Source of the DNA: Scylla paramamosain
Taxonomy: Eukaryota; Arthropoda; Malacostraca; Decapoda; Portunidae
Assembly (NCBI RefSeq): GCF_035594125.1
Contig: NC_087156.1
Location: 15,457,997-15,521,996 of the forward strand
Direction of reading: 5' to 3'
Length of the DNA stretch: 64,000 nucleotides
Below, in pieces: positions 30,192-48,256 of this stretch; within the stretch, counting starts at the first letter, position 1, and the number at the start of each line of letters is the position of its first letter. A program made the translations under genes and the position numbers. The notes beneath the pieces were generated by a model, which saw only the letters and a list, made by a program, of their open reading frames with translations, was not told where the DNA came from and searched no databases.

Positions 30192-30724
30192 AGCACCTCA
30201 CCCTTAACGAGCCTGCTGCCAAGACCTCATAACGTTCCTCCCTTTACTTCACTTTCCCTTCTGATAAATGTTCACGCTTCCTCTCTTCCCTCACTACACT
30301 ATTAGGGACTCGGCAAGCTGCGCTCCCTTCCTCTTCACCTACCCTGTCACTAAGGCGTCACCTCGCCCATCCATCTGCCTCAGAGGATGCCCCCACACAC
30401 TGCCAACTCCTCACCTGCTGTGATAAACTCGTTCCCGTGCCGCTCTTAATCAATCAATCTTCACTTGGCCTGCCTTTGCAACATTTACTGCCTGTAAACC
30501 TACCACGAGACTTTGCATCAACACTCTCCTAAATAGCTTCTCTGTCCTTCACTTGCCACTATTCATCACACACACACACTCAGTCAGTTATTTATCATAT
30601 TTTCCATTAACAATTCTCGTACTCTTCGTCTTATATAAGATGCTCTATTGTATACGATTTTCTCTAGCACTAACATTTTCCAGCACTTATTTTACTCTAT
30701 TTGAAAGTCTTATGTTAATGTCTC

Positions 30725-30758
30725 GTAGTAGTAAAAGTAGTAGTAGTAGTAGTAGTAA

Positions 30759-30853
<95 letters not shown>

Positions 30854-30854
30854 A

Positions 30855-30887
<33 letters not shown>

Positions 30888-30905
30888 TAGTAGTAGTAGT
30901 AGTAG

Positions 30906-30955
<50 letters not shown>

Positions 30956-30993
30956 GCTGTTGTTGTTGTTGCTGCTGCTGCTGATGCTGTTGT
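30725..30993 (+). repeat. (AGT)n-(TTG)n-(GCT)n compound trinucleotide array
   Basis: About 60 AGT units with a few AAT/GGT variants run into about 18 TTG units, then a few GCT units. The ordered switch of motifs suggests successive point mutation and expansion at one array. Confidence 0.95.
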
Positions 30994-31359
30994 TTGCCTA
31001 AATCAGAGCTCAAGAAGGCTTTAATATAACATTCTCCAAACTTTCCTTGGCTCTCCTATTCATGTTACAAACAGTATTACATTATCTCATTCTTTGTACG
31101 TTTATTAAACATTCCTTTCAGCCTAATTCACTAAACATTCCTTCCCTAACACCTGTTGTGAAGTTTCTGGTCGTTGGGGAAAACATTATGGCCCGGTGTA
31201 CCTTATCTCAACTCCCAAATGCTTTGCTATACTCGTTGGTACGAAGAAATATGTACATACTTCAGCTACGTATAATACTTTACATCGGGAAATCATGAAA
31301 ATGACAATATCTTGAGAACTGATGCATTTATTGCCTTAAGAATCATGTTTTGCATCAAG

Positions 31360-31459
<100 letters not shown>

Positions 31460-31859
31460 CACCATGAAAGCTATCACATCCCACAAGTATCAGGCCTGAA
31501 TCTCACCTCACGGCCCAGGCAATCTCCAGCTTCGGTATGCGGGCTGGGCTCTTCACCTCTCCAAGCCTCGGACGCTTTATCTTTAACCTCTCGCGCTGAG
31601 ACCATGAACCAGCCGTATCTGGCGGCAACATGAGCAGACAATCAGCTCGATACTCCCTCCACTCAGCTCGTATCGCTACGCCCAAGAGTTTTCGGCCTCT
31701 TGTGGGAGGGAAACAAGATCGTAAAACCCACTTGTGATCTATTTTTTATCTCCTGCAAGCCGCTGGCGAAGGCGTGAACGACTGGCCCAAAAAATTAACA
31801 AATCACTCTAACTGGAGCTAATCGGAACGAGGCGAAGTCAATGGAGGAGGGAAAAGATT

Positions 31860-31862
<3 letters not shown>

Positions 31863-31908
<46 letters not shown>
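31863..31908 (+). repeat. (CA)23 microsatellite
   Basis: Pure CA array. Confidence 0.96.
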
Positions 31909-31910
<2 letters not shown>

Positions 31911-32066
31911 AGCCAGTAAAGTTGGACAAGGTGGTGTTATCAGAATCGGGCACCTGGTGAAGTACTAGACTTAGGTGAGGCTGGAGTTATCGAGGCTCCG
32001 GAGAGATAGTAAGCGAGGTGAGAAGAGGCGAGAAGAAACAATGGCAAGTGAGAACACAGCCAAGAA

Positions 32067-32068
<2 letters not shown>

Positions 32069-32132
<64 letters not shown>
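32069..32132 (+). repeat. (AC)32 microsatellite
   Basis: Pure AC array, 66 bp before the next AG array. Confidence 0.96.
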
Positions 32133-32134
<2 letters not shown>

Positions 32135-32193
32135 TAAGTCTGAATGCATACACTTGCCTCACGTATATAATCATCTTGCTTGCAGAGACGTGT

Positions 32194-32198
<5 letters not shown>

Positions 32199-32284
<86 letters not shown>
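32199..32284 (+). repeat. (AG)43 microsatellite
   Basis: Pure AG array. Confidence 0.96.
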
Positions 32285-32288
<4 letters not shown>

Positions 32289-33207
32289 CTCCTCCCTTTC
32301 GTTATTTCCCGTCTAACAATAACAACGAAACACAAAACCCGCTTCACTCCTGTTATGGCGTCACACTTTATGTCCTTTCGGTGACCACGCCCAGTCCTCG
32401 CCACTCCGCCCTCACCCCTGCCCAGCCCCGCCCCTCCCTCACCCATATACTGACAACCTAACCCGCCCACAATGGTTGTCTCGTCGGGGCAAAACAATAC
32501 CGCAGATCCCTGTGTCGCCTCGTCTCTTGTTGACCCCACGACCCGCCTCACGCCTACGCCCTCACGCCCATCACGACCCCGATTCTCCGCAAACACGACC
32601 TCCGTGACACCGCGACCCTCAGCCTGGCGTAGGGTTCAAGGGATCCCCAAGTCAAGGTTAATAGCGTCTTCTTCGTGTCCTAAACCTTGAGAATTCACAC
32701 GAACTCGCGACCTCTTCTAACTGTTTATTGAATGTTCATGAGCACGATGCCTGGTTAAGAATAGGCGTGGAAATAGTTTGTGTGCTAGATATTACTTAAA
32801 GAATACGGTAATTTCCAAGGAAATGAGGTGTTCCAAGTTTCTTATTTCACTGTTTTATAGAAGGTATTAGTTACTTCTCCGTCTGTTCTCTCAGGAAAGT
32901 ATTGAGAGTTACGATGTTCTTTGGATGATTCAGGGAAGGAATAGACGGAGATGTTTTCTAATATTATTTTTTTATGGTTTTAGAGGACGCTTCTTTTTCT
33001 TATTTCTATGTTAGCTTGGTCATAAAAATATACACAAAGGGTTATCCTGTTCCCAGGGATGATCCAGGAGGAGAATAAAAGGATGAGTCTTTTAAATCTT
33101 ACTTTACGACTTTATAGGTTTCATATTCCTATTTTTCCTTCCTCTCTTCTTTTACAGTTTGTTCTTAGAAGGAAAGCACACAAAAGGTCCTCTCTTCCAG
33201 GAATTAT

Positions 33208-33212
33208 AAAAA

Positions 33213-33304
<92 letters not shown>

Positions 33305-33316
33305 AAGGGGGAAGGA
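33208..33316 (+). repeat. A14-(AG)38-G9 purine tract
   Basis: An A run, a pure AG array, then G9-AA-G5-AAGG: over 100 bp with only purines on the plus strand. Confidence 0.95.
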
Positions 33317-33758
33317 ACATGTATATATGTCCTTCTATCCGGTCCCGCCTTCACCCTTCGCTCGGCACCCCACACAATGAAACACAATCAAGCCCTCCGT
33401 CACCCTGTAGTAAGCCATGTGCACCTCCCTCCACCATCATTCCTTTCCATATACGCCACGCCTCGCCAGCCACACACTGTCACTCCACGACCCATTCGCT
33501 CCACGTCACACTAGCTTCATGAGCCACTCATTCACTTCTAACACATTAATTTACCCCATACATTTCAGGCGACAATTCACTGCATTGCTACTTACTATTC
33601 CACAACACTCTTCAGTAATCTAACTATCCATTTTCAATACCACACGCCACGAGACGATATTATAGCGCTATTCAATACCCACTGTCGTCATTTCTCGTTC
33701 CATTTTATTCCTTAGTCTCTTTAGCAATCATTAACTTTTACTCTTCTCCATCACAACA

Positions 33759-33910
33759 CCACACCACTCCGTCACCTCACTACCATACCATCACTCCACG
33801 TACTCCACCTCACTACCACACGCCCCATTATTCAAAACCTACACCACAACCACCACACCACTTTGTCACCTCCCTATCATACCTCACTACACGGGCTCCA
33901 CCTCACTCCC
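33759..33910 (+). repeat. Imperfect 94-bp tandem duplication, CCACAC-rich
   Basis: CCACACCACT...GTCACCT starts at 33759 and 33853. Both copies continue into a CTCACTAC / CTCCACCTCACT block. It lies in C/A-rich DNA, so low complexity contributes to the match. Confidence 0.5.
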
Positions 33911-34472
33911 AAGCCAGGACCACTCCTCGCATATACCTCAAGTCCAGCTCAACATCACCCACGAATTCCCAGGCCGACACTTAAAAATGAACCCGCAGCC
34001 AGGGCTTACAATCACCCTGAACTCTCACCCCGGCCCCCACAAGCACCCTGACCTCTTCACCCCCACACACACACGCCCCAGCCGACCCGACGACCCCCTG
34101 GGAGCCCCGCCCGTGGCATCTCCAAGGGTTTTCCTGACCTCTGACCTCTTCTGAGGCGGGAAAGGGAAGGGACTGGTGGACTCGGAATGAATGAAACATG
34201 TTCGAGACTTTCTCCAATTGGCGGGTGTCCCTGTTTGGGCGTCGGGCTGAGAGAAGGGGAGGTGACGGGGCCGGTTTGGTCTCAATCTCCTGACATCTCT
34301 CTAGTGAGCATTGTATTACTATTTTTCTCTCTTATTCCTATCCTGTTTTCCATTTTCGTTTGTGTGTTTTTGTTTTTCTTTCTCTAATTCTCTCTCTCTT
34401 TTTTTTTTGTTCCTGACTTTATGTTCTGTTTGATTATCTGGTTTTCTTATTGTGTGTGTATTTGTGTTTGTC

Positions 34473-34609
<137 letters not shown>

Positions 34610-35399
34610 CATGATTCTTAGTTTCCTTTTAATTTTTCAGCAGAACAACTCTTCTGTACTTTAATTAATTTTCTTCTTGCCTGTAGCAAAGATATTTCGT
34701 CATCTTTATCTTGTATCAGTTTATCGTCCGTCGTGCAAACTCTCCTGTCTTTCAATTTTCTTTTATCTTATAATCCCCACCTCGCCTGAGTCCATGCCTT
34801 TCCCTTTTCCTATCGTTATCACACTGTCTCCTTCATCAACTTTCTTTTCTCCGCGGCTATTCCTCGGCCTCACCCTTCGCCCTGCCTTGCCCCCACGCAG
34901 CCGCAGGGAGTGATCAGTAAGGCACCAGCCATCATCACCCTGCATACATCACCTTCTTCTCTTTTGATTACCCCTCTTATCAAGCCCCATCATCTCCACC
35001 CTGCACCGCTATCATCCCATCTCTCTGTCATCTCGCCTTATCTCCCGATTATCGCTGCATCTCTCCATCATATCCCCTTCATCCTGGTTATCGCCATCTC
35101 TCGGGCCATCTCCTGATTAACGTCGTTCATTCTAAGTAATGCGCTGACGCCCTTCCATTACGGCCGTCAGCGGGGAAAGGCGCCCATGCCCGCAGCTTCC
35201 TCACTCGGAATTATGGATCCGAGAACGCGAAATTCAAAATCCAGCGAGGGAGTGAGTCTTACCCAGTACTTAAACCTTTCCTTCCCTCCCTTCCTCCTCC
35301 ACTTCTTTCCCATCTATCCTTTCGCTTTCCCAACCAGCCCCTCCGCCTCCTTCTCCTTCTCCTCCTTCACCTTTCCTCCCTTCCTCCTCTCACGTTGAT

Positions 35400-35434
35400 G
35401 CGCCGATAGGAAGGAAAATGATCCCTATCGGCGC
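35400..35434. repeat. Short perfect hairpin (11-bp arms, 13-nt loop)
   Basis: GCGCCGATAGG at 35400-35410 pairs with CCTATCGGCGC at 35424-35434. The outer flanks (GAT/ATC) nearly extend the stem. No open frame or U run nearby suggests a role. Confidence 0.7.
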
Positions 35435-36197
35435 TCATCTCCCCGAGCGGCCGCGTGTTCGTGTGAATTGACTGCTGGAGCCGATCAATCAAGAGGGGCG
35501 AGAGATGACTGAATTTACCGCGGCGACGGAACGGGGAAGCCTCATGGATTTATAATTTACCCAAATGCTCAGCGGGAGGGGGTGAGAAGTGGGCGTCGGC
35601 TGGTACTCACTCCTGCTGGAGCTAAGGGTGGAGAACGCCTTGTTGTAATCAGTATAGGCGACCATGTGAGCGCGTGTTGCAGGGAGGGCAGAAGCAGCGC
35701 CGCCCCCTCCAGTCCCAGCCCGCGGTGAGGCCTGCACTTAGATCACTCAGCAAACCCAGGTATTAGCTGGCGGTAATCCGGTCTGTCAGCGCGGCCAAGG
35801 TTGTGTTTATTAAGAGGGAGTCAAAGGGTGGTGACCTTCGCCTGACCCTGTGGCGAGCACCTTTGTGGTTATGCTGGTGGTGGTACTGGTGGTGGTGCCT
35901 GTGTTCTTTGTTTCCCGGTAATGAAGGAGAGGGAGGGGACACGAGGACACAAGAGAAAATGGAGGATGAGGGATGCGAAGGTGGAGGGAAACAGAGGCGT
36001 AGGGTAGGAGTAGCTGCGTGTTGCTTATTATCTTGTATTTTTTTCACTTTTATTTATTTATTTTTTCCCCCGCGTCCCTCCCTCTGTCATCACGTGAGTA
36101 AGGCATCGTGTGGTAGGCCCCTGTGCTCGTTGCAGTACACATCTTCCTAACTCACCACCCGTTATGTTGTAATGTGATAAAAGTTTTGATACCTACC

Positions 36198-36198
<1 letters not shown>

Positions 36199-36288
<90 letters not shown>
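36199..36288 (+). repeat. (TC)45 microsatellite
   Basis: Pure TC array. Confidence 0.96.
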
Positions 36289-36290
<2 letters not shown>

Positions 36291-37217
36291 GTATACACAG
36301 ACACATTTTTATGCTGAGGGATCTTCTCTACCTTAAATAGCACTCTTCCTCCCTCTGCCTCCTCCTCCCTGGCCTCCATTCATGGCTGGTGGTACGAACA
36401 TTGCTTCCCATGCCCGGGTCGCCCCCTCTTTGGGCATCCCGGCACACCGCTCCCGTCCTCTGCCTCATGACAGCAGTCTCTCCACGGCCGCCGGTCACTG
36501 TTTCCTAACACTTCCATTCTCCTCCACATGGCGATGACTTGCTGAGTTTCATTAACCTTTATTCAAACTGTATTCCCAAAAAGAGGAAGAAAAAATATGT
36601 ACCGCAATCAACAATATTCTATAAGTATTTATTTTTTTCTCAGTCGTGGATATTTTCTTTTTATATCTTTTACATTACGAGTCATAATGGGGTGGGAGTT
36701 AAAAAAGTATGGTTCATACACAAGATATACAAGTGGTTATTCAATTACCACATGAAAAGGTATCATTAACTTTGTCATATCGAAGCGGAAAAATTATAAA
36801 AGAAAAAAAAACATGAACACGACTAAAAATCCATATTAATCTTTCACATTAATAATTTTTAACCACCTGGGATCTTAAAGCATTTCTTAAAAACATCAAC
36901 GACGAAAATTAAAACAGATAAGCTGGTAATACAACGTTCGTGTAGAGGCGTCTGTTCTATTAGCGACTCACACGCGCCACAACACCTGCCCCACAAAGGT
37001 TCTCTCCGATGGCAGCGTGGCGGCGCCTGAAGGGGTTCAATATTAGCCTCATACGGAACACAAAGCCTCCAATAAAGCGGCGGACCTTTGTACTTCTCCC
37101 TTCCAGCCAAGAAGTAATTGTTTGCATTCTGTTATTTGATCATTCGTGTTTTTTCATTTTATTTTTTCGTCATTTTTTTTTCTGTATCGCAGTCCATATC
37201 CCGTGCACGCCGAACAC

Positions 37218-37220
<3 letters not shown>
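36289..37220. other. Unique DNA
   Basis: AT-rich at 36540-36900, GC-richer at 36950-37100. A minus-strand 83-codon frame (37110-36859) has no recognised domain. Nothing more can be supported. Confidence 0.5.

Positions 37221-37307
<87 letters not shown>
37221..37307 (+). repeat. (TC)43 microsatellite
   Basis: Pure TC array, followed 86 bp later by a GGA array. Confidence 0.96.
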
Positions 37308-37310
<3 letters not shown>

Positions 37311-37393
37311 CTTAGAGGACCACGCGAGTTATAATGAAGAAGTAAAAAAAATCAAAGAAGAAAGAAGGGAAGGAAGAGTAGGAAAAGAACATA

Positions 37394-37554
37394 AGGAGGA
37401 GGAGGAGGAGGAGGAGGAGGAGGAGGAGGAGGAAAACAGAACGATATAAAATACGAGAATAACAACTAGAACGAGAATGACACAGCCAACTTGACAACCC
37501 ACCACCACCACCACCACCATTACCATCACCACCATCATCACCACCACCACCACC
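37394..37554 (+). repeat. (GGA)13 array and a CAC/CAT trinucleotide tract
   Basis: GGA array at 37394-37433, and mixed CAC/CAT/TAC units at 37498-37554. Confidence 0.92.
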
Positions 37555-37941
37555 TTTAGCTCTCTCTCCAAGCCGAAATGGTCTCCGGTGCCGTAACTCA
37601 AGGGCCGCGTGATGCTCCGATAGCGAAGCCGCCGGCGGGGGTGACGGTGCATCAGGCGGGGCGCGGCCGACGAGAGTGCAATCTTAGGTTCACTGTTTTA
37701 CTACGGCAGCGCGATAAGACTCTTCATACACCATGCCAATTGTTTTCTGATCGTGATTCGGCGAATTGAAACTGTCCACTGTGACTCGCGCTTCCCCCAA
37801 GGTGTTATTACCCTCAATGTTCCTTCCTTTTACTCATATCTCACTCTTTGCTTTAACTCTTGCGGTCCAGTTTTTTTCTTTAACCGATGCTCTATTCCAC
37901 GCTTGATTTTGTTCTACATCTTACTTGTCATGCTTTTCTTT

Positions 37942-37944
<3 letters not shown>

Positions 37945-38021
<77 letters not shown>
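37945..38021 (+). repeat. (TC)38 microsatellite
   Basis: Pure TC array. Confidence 0.96.
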
Positions 38022-38022
<1 letters not shown>

Positions 38023-38130
38023 GCACCCAATTTTGTCCGTGTTTTACCTGCACTGATGAGTTGCCTTTTTTTTTTCTTCTACGATACTTGCTCTGCTTTC
38101 CAATCAGTGAGTTTGGTCCGTGTCTGAGAG

Positions 38131-38183
38131 CCACCACCACCACCACCACCACCACCACCACCACCACCACCACCGCCACCGCC
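38131..38183 (+). repeat. (CCA)17 trinucleotide array
   Basis: CCA units with two CCG variants at the end. Confidence 0.94.
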
Positions 38184-38277
38184 AGTGTTCTGCTTGTTAG
38201 TTGTACCGCGTAAGTTAGTCTGAGATTGCGTGATTGTTTTTTTTAGGCGCCTTCGTATTTATACTGCAATGTTTTTC

Positions 38278-42551
<4,274 letters not shown>

Positions 42552-42644
<93 letters not shown>

Positions 42645-42645
42645 A
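42552..42645 (+). repeat. (CT)47 microsatellite, one interruption
   Basis: CT array with a TTT interruption near 42632. Confidence 0.96.
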
Positions 42646-42888
42646 TCCAGCTATAACCGCTCACCGTCACTACGTAGCTTACCATTCCCAGGGATGCTGA
42701 GGACTGGAAACACGCCCTTAACTCTCCCGCCACGGCCCTGCTCTCCCTATTAGCCAGGAGGGAATTATCAAGATGCTCCTCATTTCCAACTAATCTTCAT
42801 GAAACCTAATACATTCCCAGCCAGCGCGAATGTTAGCGTTGGTCTCAGGTTGCAGGGCGAAGGAGGCCAATCAAACGCCTCCCGCAGT

Positions 42889-43033
<145 letters not shown>

Positions 43034-43082
43034 CCCTAGACCATACCGGAGGTGCTTCAGAAGGCGTAGCTGAAAGAAGAAA

Positions 43083-43128
43083 GGAGGAGGAGGAGGAGGA
43101 GGAGGAGGAGGAGGAGGAGGAGGAGGAG
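43083..43128 (+). repeat. (GGA)15 trinucleotide array
   Basis: Pure GGA array. Confidence 0.95.
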
Positions 43129-43194
43129 GCACTTGACACTGTGAACCCTCCGTGTGTACAGCTCTTGTGTATGTAACCTGAAGACAAGCATCGC

Positions 43195-43280
<86 letters not shown>
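43195..43280 (+). repeat. (CT)43 microsatellite, one interruption
   Basis: CT array with a TTT interruption near 43212. Confidence 0.96.
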
Positions 43281-43284
<4 letters not shown>

Positions 43285-43534
43285 TTCTGGAAACGTTCTC
43301 TTCTATGCATATATCGCTCTTTACCTTCAAGTATATCATTTATATATTAAACGTTTTTTTTCTGGGAAGGAGAAATGCGAAGTGAAGGGATGAAGGGAGG
43401 GATGGAGAGTCTGAGAAGAGGGAGGGGTGTGGGCGAAGGGCGGGACGGAGGGAAGGAGTGATGGGTGAAGGATGAGGAAGGAAAGTGAAGGACAGGGGTA
43501 AAGGAAGGAGTGACAAGAGAAGATCGGAGAAAAG

Positions 43535-43540
<6 letters not shown>

Positions 43541-43581
<41 letters not shown>

Positions 43582-43590
43582 CAGATTCAG

Positions 43591-43638
<48 letters not shown>
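43541..43638 (+). repeat. (AG)n-(ATTCAG)3-(AG)n array
   Basis: Two AG arrays of about 20 units flank three ATTCAG hexamers (about 43579-43596). The hexamer is a variant that has itself been amplified within the array. Confidence 0.95.
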
Positions 43639-43641
<3 letters not shown>

Positions 43642-44001
43642 GGAGAAATAGTGAGACGGTAAGAAAGAAAGTTGGAGGGAAAATTTAAATGCCAACTGAT
43701 AAAAGGAGAGAAGGTAAAAGGAAGAGAAAGAAAGAGGAAACTAGAGAAAACTGTTAGGCAGGGAGGTAATGAAACTGTACAGCTTTAACTGCAAGTAATA
43801 GACAGTGAAAATATTATATTGTGGTGTGTATGTGCGTGTGTGTGTGTGTGTGTTTTGTGAATTTAATTTGTGTTTAAATTCTATTATGTTTGTTATATTT
43901 CTTTACTTTATATTATCTTATATCATTTCAACCCAGATTTACATATACACCTTGATCCGCAACGAGTTCCAGGATGTGTGTGTATGCAAATCGATTAAAG
44001 A

Positions 44002-44004
<3 letters not shown>

Positions 44005-44038
<34 letters not shown>

Positions 44039-44042
44039 GTTA

Positions 44043-44073
<31 letters not shown>

Positions 44074-44101
44074 TAATATTATTATTATTATTATTATTAT
44101 T
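44005..44101 (+). repeat. Interrupted (ATT)n array
   Basis: ATT units with GTT, ATC and AAT variants over about 97 bp; an old, partly decayed array. Confidence 0.94.
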
Positions 44102-44607
44102 CCCATTACTATTATTACCTCACTAACGAAAACAAGACCAGAACTGCAGAAGAAACCCAACAAACGATTAACTTTAAAGCAACACCACCTGAGAGATCAC
44201 ACAGCACTTGGAAGAAGAAAAAGATAAGGAAAAGAAAAAAGAAAATAGAACAGGAGTGAATAAGAGCGAGAGAGGCCGCGTATCTGATAACCCGGCCTGC
44301 TGCGCACACAGGTCATCCCACGGGACTCGTTCACGGCCTGGACAACTTGGATCTAATTGGATTGTTTGCTTCACGGCGCCGTAAGCTCGTAAACTCACCT
44401 CGACACGGCCACTATCTACCCGCCACTCCGCTACGCCGACCCGGGGACTCAGGAGGACTGTGTAGGAAAGAAAAAAATGGTCAGTGTGGTCAGAGTATGG
44501 GCACAAAAAGAAAAATGTGCTCAATATGGCAAGGTCTTATCAATGCCAGGTAACTTTACTACCCATCAGACACGGGGCGGCCGGCCAGGGGCGTTCCAGG
44601 GACTTAT

Positions 44608-45035
44608 TTTTATCAGATTCACTGCGCATTTAAAAGATAACTCATATATTTGTTTAAGTTCCTTCTCCTGCCCACACTTTGAATGCTTCCCTCGTAGTTT
44701 TGTGGCCGTGTCCGTGAGTAGCGAGGGGAAAGATATTTTGATTTTTTTTTCTATTAGATTTATCGGATATTCAATAGATAGTTCATATGTATATTTGGTT
44801 AAGTTCCCTTTGCGCCTCCTACTTTTATTACCTCGTTCTTAGAGGTTAGTTTTGTGGCCCTGTCCGTGAGTAGCACTGGAAAGATGTTTTGATATAATTT
44901 TTTTTTTAGTTTTATCGGATACTTAATACATAGTTCAAATATTTGGTTTTGTTCCCTCTTTTACTCTTATTTATCTTACTTCCTTCTTAGAGGTTAGTTT
45001 TGTGGCAGTGTTTGTGAGTAGCGCGGGAAAATGTC
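44608..45035 (+). repeat. Tandem repeat of an approximately 150-bp unit, about 2.8 copies
   Basis: The block TAGTTTTGTGGC...GTGAGTAGC starts at 44695, 44847 and 44995, giving periods of 152 and 148. Each copy then has a T run, TTTATCGGATA, a GATAGTTCA-like block and TTGGTTAAGTTCC. The sequence from 44608 to 44694 matches the second half of a preceding unit. This is a diverged minisatellite-sized array. Confidence 0.8.
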
Positions 45036-45383
45036 TAAATGTCTTCGCCTGCAAATTTGGTGAGTGCTCTGCCTATAAAGCAACAGTGAGTGAAACCTGC
45101 TGGCGAGGAGGAAAACACTTCTCTTTATTGTGAGCCGGGGACACTAATTTCAGTCGCAGTGCAAGAAGGCAATCAGTATGAGAATGGTTAATCAACATTC
45201 AGTTATGTCTCTATCCGAGCCTCGAATTTATACAACAACTCGCCAGGACGCCTGTATGTGATGTTCAGTCCAGGAAAACATCGAACTTTCCCGACAGTAA
45301 CAACAGATAAACACACAAGCAAGATTTCTCTCTCTATTTTCAGGATCCGCAGCTGGCTATTAGAAAAACAGGGAAGGTCGAAA

Positions 45384-45434
45384 GAGGAGGAGGAGGAGGA
45401 GGAGGAGGAGGAGGAGGAGGAGGAGGAGGAGGAG
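45384..45434 (+). repeat. (GGA)17 trinucleotide array
   Basis: Pure GGA array. Confidence 0.95.
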
Positions 45435-46701
45435 TACCAGCTCACCACAAGGATCAAATAGGAATTTTCATTTATCGACGCGAGAGAAAACCAGAGTGAG
45501 CAGTATACCATGACGTGAATGTCGGCCTCCGTTACCACGTCGCCTGGAATAATCTCAGCTTAACGACCCTTTTTCTCTCCCTGCTTCCCCTTCAGAGAGG
45601 CAGCAGCGGCGGTGTTGGCAAGGCGACCCTGAGCAGCGGCACAGTGAGGTGACGCCCTGCCGCCGTGCCCGCGTGGGGGTGACTGACACGAGGGCGGGGC
45701 GCTGTCGCAATACCCAGCAAAATTGTCTCGTGGAATCTCTTTGTATTATTCACCCAAATTTTCGGTGCACCTGCCTCGCTTTCCGCGCTCTTGGTGTTCT
45801 TGCTGTCAGCTGAGGCTCGTATATCAGAGGCTGGGGTGGTAATGAGGGCGGTAGTGCCTCGATTGGATATTTATTGTATCGGAAATATGAGGGAAGTTTC
45901 CCCGCCCGGAGGTCGATGCATATGTGTCTTGAAGGACGCCGCCCACTCCCTCAAGGATGCGAGTACCAGACAAGCTAATAATTGTTTATTATGCACGTGT
46001 GACACGCCCGCCAGACTGTCTCGCACCTGAGGAACTAGGAAGAGAATTATTCTGCCCCAGGGATCACCACATAATAGTACGGTGTGGTTGCCTGATGGTG
46101 GATTTTAATACTTGATAAGCACTTCGCCGACGCGGTGAAGTCAGTGACGGAACACGATCACATTCCTCGCCTTTGTCTTGAGGGAAAAGACAAGAGTCCC
46201 TGTTATCTAAACGCCTTCCTATTATCATCGTCTCAAACCTCCTCCCGCTGCCTTGGAACCAGAGGTCTAAGATGGAATGATTTCTTCGAGTCGAGCGTTA
46301 TATGAGAAACTAAAGGCAAAAGGCCGTGCGCACGGGGACAAAAACCTAATTGCCAGTGTTGATGATGAAGCTAAAATCGTCAAAACATTTTTCTTGGCAT
46401 CACGGACAACACCGCGACGACCAAAGAAGTGACTGAGGGAAAGTAAATGAGTAGTTTCACCACAGGCCAAGGAGTATCACGTGTCACTTAAGCAGCGACC
46501 TACGACCCTGCAGCTCACGACGGGCGGCGCGAGGAGACGAGGACGCCCTTACTTCAAGAGGCTGGGCACACCTCCCCGCCACCCACGGCAGCTCCGAAAA
46601 CATCTTAGTGGCGGACTGCTTGTGTTCCTCCTCTCCTGGCGAGCATCTGGACACACACACCCACTGCTAGGAAGAGGAGGACGTGGAGGAGAAGGAAGAG
46701 C

Positions 46702-46750
46702 AGGAGGAGGAGGAGGAGGAGGAGGAGGAGGAGGAGGAGGAGGAGGAGGA
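46702..46750 (+). repeat. (GGA)16 trinucleotide array
   Basis: Pure GGA array within a longer purine stretch from 46670. Confidence 0.95.
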
Positions 46751-48203
46751 ACGTGCTGCCGTGTTGACTAAGACAGCTGAGAGGGAGGAAGGGGGTCCCG
46801 CCGGCGCACACTTCACGCTGTTGACTTACTCTTCACGTCGTATTTTCGTTCGTGTGTGTATCGCCTGGCCAGGGTCGCGATGGTACCCACGCTCGTGCCC
46901 AACACTGGCAGGGAGCACAGGTCATGGGAATCAAGCTATTTTTTCCATTACTTTTTAGGCTCGTCGGCACTTTAGGTAACTCACTAATCAAAGCCCAACG
47001 AAAGCTTTCAAACAATATTGATCATGTACTTCGGAATATTGCTTCAAAACTTTGTAATGTCTGTTTTCCGAAGTTAATAGCATGTAAGGATGCACTTAAA
47101 ACAATCAAGGGGGATGATATTTCACAGGCGTAATGGAGAACGAAGATAAATTTTCAGAAACATTCTTATTCAGTTTCCAAGTTAATCTCTTCATCATGCA
47201 GGCACGTTCCCTTTGACCAGTAAACCCCAAAACTGACTCAGCCGCCTCACTCCCCGCGTGCATATTCATCAACCCGCCCCCTCTTTATAACTTTCCCTGC
47301 CCCTCCCGCCTCCTGCAAAACACCCACTCCACTCAGCCCCGCCTCAACTCGTCCCTCTCATTCCCAATCTGCATAAATTGGATAACATTCCTTTTAAACC
47401 TTTTCTTTTTACGTAATCATGATCCAATTAACTAATATTCCTCCTGTCCTTTCACGCTTAAAACCGTAATAAATCAGTCATGTCTGCTCTCATCACTCAT
47501 CTACAAGTACATTAATCTTCTGTGATTGAGTGTCTTCTATTTTTTATTTTTTTAATGGCGTTATATTTGTTAGGGCATGGGGTGGCCAGACTCACCGATG
47601 TTGGGGGTGGACGGAGAGCCTTTGTTGTCCCTCCTAAGTATTCCTGAGTGCCGGCGCATCTCCGGGTCATGGCGAGGAAAAATTGCCCGCCATCTATTGA
47701 TCCTTGGGCGATGGAGGAGCGCAATCTTGACGTATCGGGAATTGACTGTTCGGTTTATGCCGTAACTCAACGTTTCCATCGGCCACTCGGGGTCTGTGTG
47801 GAGGTCGACCTCAGACCTCCCCGGAGACCAAAAGCGGAGACTCCACTACTTTTTCTCTGACGCCTCACTTGAATATGGATTCGCGCTTTAAGGCGCTTTA
47901 GGACTTCAATGGCGAGGCGAAGACGCAGGAGCTCGTTTCTTAGCAAAGCCTCGGCGATGCTCCGACCAATGAATCAATTTACATGCTTGAGTCTTTAGCA
48001 GAGGAGTTCGCGATGTTTATGGAAATGGAAAATTGGCCTTGAGTGATGCTGATAACGCCTCGACGCGGATAGGAGGAGTGAGATGCCAGCCCAGATAATG
48101 ATGCAAACACTTGGAAACAAACAGCGCAATGAAGACCCAGATACATAACAGGGAGACAGGAACACTTGGGGCCTTTATCCTGCGTCCTGGAGAGAAGCAC
48201 ACG

Positions 48204-48208
<5 letters not shown>

Positions 48209-48242
<34 letters not shown>

Positions 48243-48256
48243 TCTCTCATGTGTGT

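Larger units (their letters stand above)
45036..48208. other. Unique DNA
   Basis: 45540-46050 and 47560-47900 are GC-rich. Short frames on both strands in the latter have no recognisable domain. No gene supported. Confidence 0.5.

Noticed and set aside
47560..47880. Overlapping 60-70 codon frames on both strands in GC-rich DNA
   Set aside because: No domain, no splice-supported extension, and both strands are equally open.
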